Positions 5,488 to 7,792 of a stretch of 7,792 bases of DNA are shown here, in pieces. Position 1 is the stretch's first letter, and every line of letters begins with the position of its first letter. The notes beneath the pieces were generated by a model that searched no databases, was not told the origin of the DNA, and was given only the letters and a program-made list of their open reading frames with translations. Where the stretch lies: NCBI GenBank assembly GCA_934678955.1, contig CAKUSI010000168.1:1-7792 (forward strand), read 5' to 3'. Made by a program: the position numbers and the translations under genes. Source of the DNA: an uncultured Austwickia sp. (GTDB taxonomy: Bacteria > Actinomycetota > Actinomycetes > Actinomycetales > Dermatophilaceae).

Positions 5488-5952
5488 ATGCACTGCCCGT
5501 TCTGCCGGCACGGCGACAGCAGGGTCATCGACTCCCGGGTCACCGACGACGGGGCCGCGATCCGGCGCCGCCGCCAGTGCCCGGCCTGCTCCCGGCGCTT
5601 CACCACCGTCGAGGTGGCCTCCCTGACCGTGGTCAAGCGGTCCGGGGTCACCGAGTCGTTCAGCCGCGACAAGATCGTCTCGGGGCTCCGCAAGGCCTGC
5701 CAGGGGCGACCCGTCACCGACGACGACCTTGCGCGTCTCGCCCAACAGGTGGAGGACGAGGTGCGGGCCTCGGGCCTGGCGCAGATCGAGGCCCACGAGG
5801 TCGGCCTGGCCATCCTCGAGCCGCTGCGCCGCCTGGACGAGATCGCCTACCTGCGGTTCGCGTCGGTCTACAAGGCCTTCGAAACCCTCGACGACTTCGA
5901 GGAAGCGATCGCGCTGCTCCGGGCGGAGCGCGCCTTCGTCCCCGACGCCTAA
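5488..5952 (+). CDS. nrdR: Transcriptional repressor NrdR
   Basis: Zinc- and nucleotide-binding repressor of ribonucleotide reductase genes; it senses ATP/dATP and binds paired NrdR boxes. The protein is 154 aa, the usual size. Zinc ribbon: C3-x2-C6 and C31-x2-C34, with the basic segment [10 protein letters not shown] and the family opening MHCPFC. The ATP-cone domain (about 47-137) begins [16 protein letters not shown] and ends in the family motif [19 protein letters not shown]. Start: ATG 5488 with a strong AGGAGGGG six bases upstream; the zinc ribbon begins immediately after it, ruling out the longer open frame. It lies upstream of nrdJ with a 111-bp spacer and is presumably co-transcribed with it. 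Its own control region carries two NrdR boxes, so autoregulation is expected. Confidence 0.97.
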   Translation: MHCPFCRHGDSRVIDSRVTDDGAAIRRRRQCPACSRRFTTVEVASLTVVKRSGVTESFSRDKIVSGLRKACQGRPVTDDDLARLAQQVEDEVRASGLAQIEAHEVGLAILEPLRRLDEIAYLRFASVYKAFETLDDFEEAIALLRAERAFVPDA

Positions 5953-5982
5953 CAGACCCCCACCTACGCCATCCCTGCATCC

Positions 5983-6004
5983 CACGCATCACCGCTGTTC
6001 ACAG
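5983..6004 (+). repeat. Third copy of the nrdR-leader repeat, upstream of nrdJ
   Basis: CACGCATCACCGCT at 5983-5996 is identical to 5432-5445, and the following GTTCACAG aligns with TTCGCAG there. It sits 60 bp before the nrdJ start. The nearby CAGAG-TC-CTCTG (6011-6022) is a short perfect dyad that could be an operator or a small hairpin. No good promoter for nrdJ is visible in the spacer: TTGTCA at 6007-6012 lacks a matching -10. Confidence 0.65.
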
Positions 6005-6063
6005 GCTTGTCAGAGTCCTCTGGCACCCTGGGAACAGTTCGACCTCACGGAAGGACTCGACAC

Positions 6064-7792
6064 ATGACGGAGACCACTGGCGCGTCGCCGCAAGCTCGTG
6101 AGGGCTTCGGCGGGGGGGTGCGCGTGTCGCGCATCTACACCACCCCGGGTATGCATCCCTACGACGAGGTCACCTGGGAACTCCGCGACGTCGTGCAGCA
6201 GAACTGGCGGACCGGCGAGACGATCTTCGAGCAGCGCGGCGTCGAGTTCCCCGACTTCTGGTCGATCAACGCGTCCACAATCGTGACGACGAAGTACTTC
6301 CGCGGCGCCCTCGGCACTCCTCGCCGGGAGTCCTCGCTCAAGACGCTCATCGACCGCGTGGTGCTCACGTACGTCGCGGCGGGCCGCGCGCACGGCTACT
6401 TCGCGACCGAGCAGGACGCGGAGGTCTTCGAGCACGAGCTGACCTACGCGCTGCTGCACCAGGTCTTCAGCTTCAACTCGCCGGTCTGGTTCAACGTCGG
6501 GACGCCCAGCCCGCAGCAGGTCAGCGCCTGCTTCATCCTCTCGGTGGACGACTCGATGGAGTCGATCCTCAACTGGTACAAGGAGGAGGGCTTCATCTTC
6601 AAGGGCGGCTCCGGCGCGGGGCTCAACCTGTCCCGGATCCGCTCCAGCAAGGAGCTGCTGTCCTCGGGGGGCACGGCGTCCGGCCCGGTGAGCTTCATGC
6701 GGGGCGCGGACGCGTCGGCCGGCACGATCAAGTCCGGCGGCGCCACCCGCCGGGCCGCCAAGATGGTCGTGCTCGACGTGGATCACCCCGACATCGAGGA
6801 GTTCGTCGAGACGAAGGCGCGCGAGGAGGACAAGATCCGCGCGCTGCGGGACGCCGGGTTCGACATGGACCTCGGCGGCAAGGACATCGTGTCGGTCCAA
6901 TACCAGAACGCGAACAACTCGGTGCGGGTCACCGACACGTTCATGAAGGCGGTCGAGGACGGCGGCCGGTTCGGACTGACCGCCCGGCTCACCGGCGAGG
7001 TCATCGAGGAGATCGACGCCCGGGAGCTGTTCGGCAAGATCGCCCGCGCCGCGTGGGAGTGCGCCGACCCGGGGATCCAGTACGACGACACGATCAACGC
7101 CTGGCACACCAACCCTGAGACCGGGCGGATCACGGCGAGCAACCCGTGCTCCGAATACATGTCGCTGGACAACAGCTCCTGCAACCTGGCGAGCCTGAAC
7201 CTGCTGAAGTTCCTGCGCGAGGACGACACGTTCGACGTGGAGCGCTTCGCGAAGGTCGTGGAGCTGGTCATCACCGCCATGGACATCTCGATCTGCTTCG
7301 CGGACTTCCCGACGGAGCCGATCGCGGCCACCACGCGGGACTACCGGCAGCTCGGCATCGGCTACGCCAACCTGGGTGCGCTGCTGATGGCGACGGGGCA
7401 CGGGTACGACTCCGACGGCGGGCGCAGCCTCGCGGCCTCGATCACCTCCTTGCTGACGGGCGCGGCCTACCGCCGCTCGGCCCAGCTGGCGGGCGCGGTG
7501 GGTCCGTACGCGGGGTTCGCCCGTAACGCGTCCGCGCACCAGAAGGTGATGCGCAAGCACCAGGCCGCCAACGAGGCGATCCGCACGCTGGACGAGATGG
7601 ACGGAGCGATCCACGCCGAGGCGGGCCGTGCCTGGGACGACGTGGTCACCCTGGGCGCCGCGCACGGGTTCCGCAACGCGCAGGCGTCCGTGTTGGCCCC
7701 GACCGGGACCATCGGCTTCATGATGGACTGCGACACCACCGGCATCGAGCCGGACTTCTCGCTGGTCAAGTTCAAGAAGCTGGTCGGCGGCG
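6064..7792 (+). CDS. nrdJ: Adenosylcobalamin-dependent ribonucleotide reductase (class II), 5' part
   Basis: Reduces ribonucleotides to deoxyribonucleotides using a thiyl radical generated from coenzyme B12, so it needs neither oxygen nor a separate radical subunit. The reading frame is open to the window edge (576 codons plus one base); actinobacterial NrdJ is about 950 aa, so roughly 40% is missing. Catalytic residues are present: redox cysteine C156 (QVSACFILSVDDS), the N360-P-C362-S-E364 motif with the thiyl-radical cysteine C362 and E364, and the second redox cysteine C373, 11 residues on as in Thermotoga NrdJ. PTGTIG (546-551) is the phosphate-binding loop typical of the family. The N-terminus shows no ATP-cone. 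Start: ATG 6064 with GGAAGGA (6049-6055). It follows nrdR and should be repressed by it. The C-terminal cysteines that re-reduce the active site lie beyond the window. Confidence 0.96.
   Translation, partial: MTETTGASPQAREGFGGGVRVSRIYTTPGMHPYDEVTWELRDVVQQNWRTGETIFEQRGVEFPDFWSINASTIVTTKYFRGALGTPRRESSLKTLIDRVVLTYVAAGRAHGYFATEQDAEVFEHELTYALLHQVFSFNSPVWFNVGTPSPQQVSACFILSVDDSMESILNWYKEEGFIFKGGSGAGLNLSRIRSSKELLSSGGTASGPVSFMRGADASAGTIKSGGATRRAAKMVVLDVDHPDIEEFVETKAREEDKIRALRDAGFDMDLGGKDIVSVQYQNANNSVRVTDTFMKAVEDGGRFGLTARLTGEVIEEIDARELFGKIARAAWECADPGIQYDDTINAWHTNPETGRITASNPCSEYMSLDNSSCNLASLNLLKFLREDDTFDVERFAKVVELVITAMDISICFADFPTEPIAATTRDYRQLGIGYANLGALLMATGHGYDSDGGRSLAASITSLLTGAAYRRSAQLAGAVGPYAGFARNASAHQKVMRKHQAANEAIRTLDEMDGAIHAEAGRAWDDVVTLGAAHGFRNAQASVLAPTGTIGFMMDCDTTGIEPDFSLVKFKKLVGG

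Noticed and set aside
6030..6041. GAACAGTTC as a LexA (SOS) box near nrdJ
   Set aside because: Actinobacterial LexA sites need CGAAC-N4-GTTCG; here only one base separates the half-sites.
6010..7665. Long open frame (551 codons) on the minus strand opposite nrdJ
   Set aside because: GC-rich coding DNA commonly leaves an open antisense frame. The translation is low-complexity Arg/Val/Asp-rich, while the + strand encodes a full-motif NrdJ.

Overview
The window is a GC-rich stretch of an actinobacterial chromosome, read entirely on the + strand. Evidence for this origin is the strong G/C preference at third codon positions, a Wag31/DivIVA polar-growth protein, a short actinobacterial-type DksA/TraR zinc-finger protein, and an nrdR-nrdJ pair controlled by paired NrdR boxes. 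A filamentous or Streptosporangiales/Streptomyces-like lineage fits the long DivIVA, but genus-level assignment is a guess.

Layout. 32-1132: wag31/divIVA, a 366-residue polar scaffold whose C-terminal half is a run of ten 11-residue coiled-coil repeats. 1133-1365: spacer with two GC-rich hairpins (possible terminator) and a 12-bp perfect palindrome. 1366-3474: probable operon of a DksA/TraR-type zinc-finger regulator, lspA (signal peptidase II, with a repeat-encoded hydrophilic tail) and rluD-type pseudouridine synthase; lspA and rluD overlap by 8 bp. 3475-3591: hairpin, three copies of a 16-bp tandem repeat, and a -10-like element 7 bp before the ATG of the next gene, suggesting a leaderless mRNA. 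3592-4944: YihY/BrkB-family six-helix membrane protein. 4945-5487: 543-bp intergenic region carrying the control region of the ribonucleotide reductase operon. 5488-5952: nrdR. 6064 to the window end: nrdJ, the adenosylcobalamin-dependent class II ribonucleotide reductase, cut off after 576 codons.

How they fit together. The first half is a cell-envelope and growth block: polar growth scaffold, lipoprotein signal peptidase and membrane protein, plus an rRNA modification enzyme and an RNA-polymerase-binding regulator. The second half is dNTP supply: NrdR senses ATP/dATP and represses nrdRJ through two boxes 32 bp apart.

The coding content is conventional. The part most worth a second look is the nrdRJ control region. 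It holds two NrdR boxes at the expected spacing, and a cluster of three or four DnaA-box-like 9-mers at start-to-start distances of 32, 21 and 11 bp (about 3, 2 and 1 helical turns), the first of which overlaps the second NrdR box. It also has a leader of about 350 nt with stable hairpins, and a repeated element that lies ahead of both nrdR and nrdJ. I found no mobile element, CRISPR array, tRNA or rRNA.
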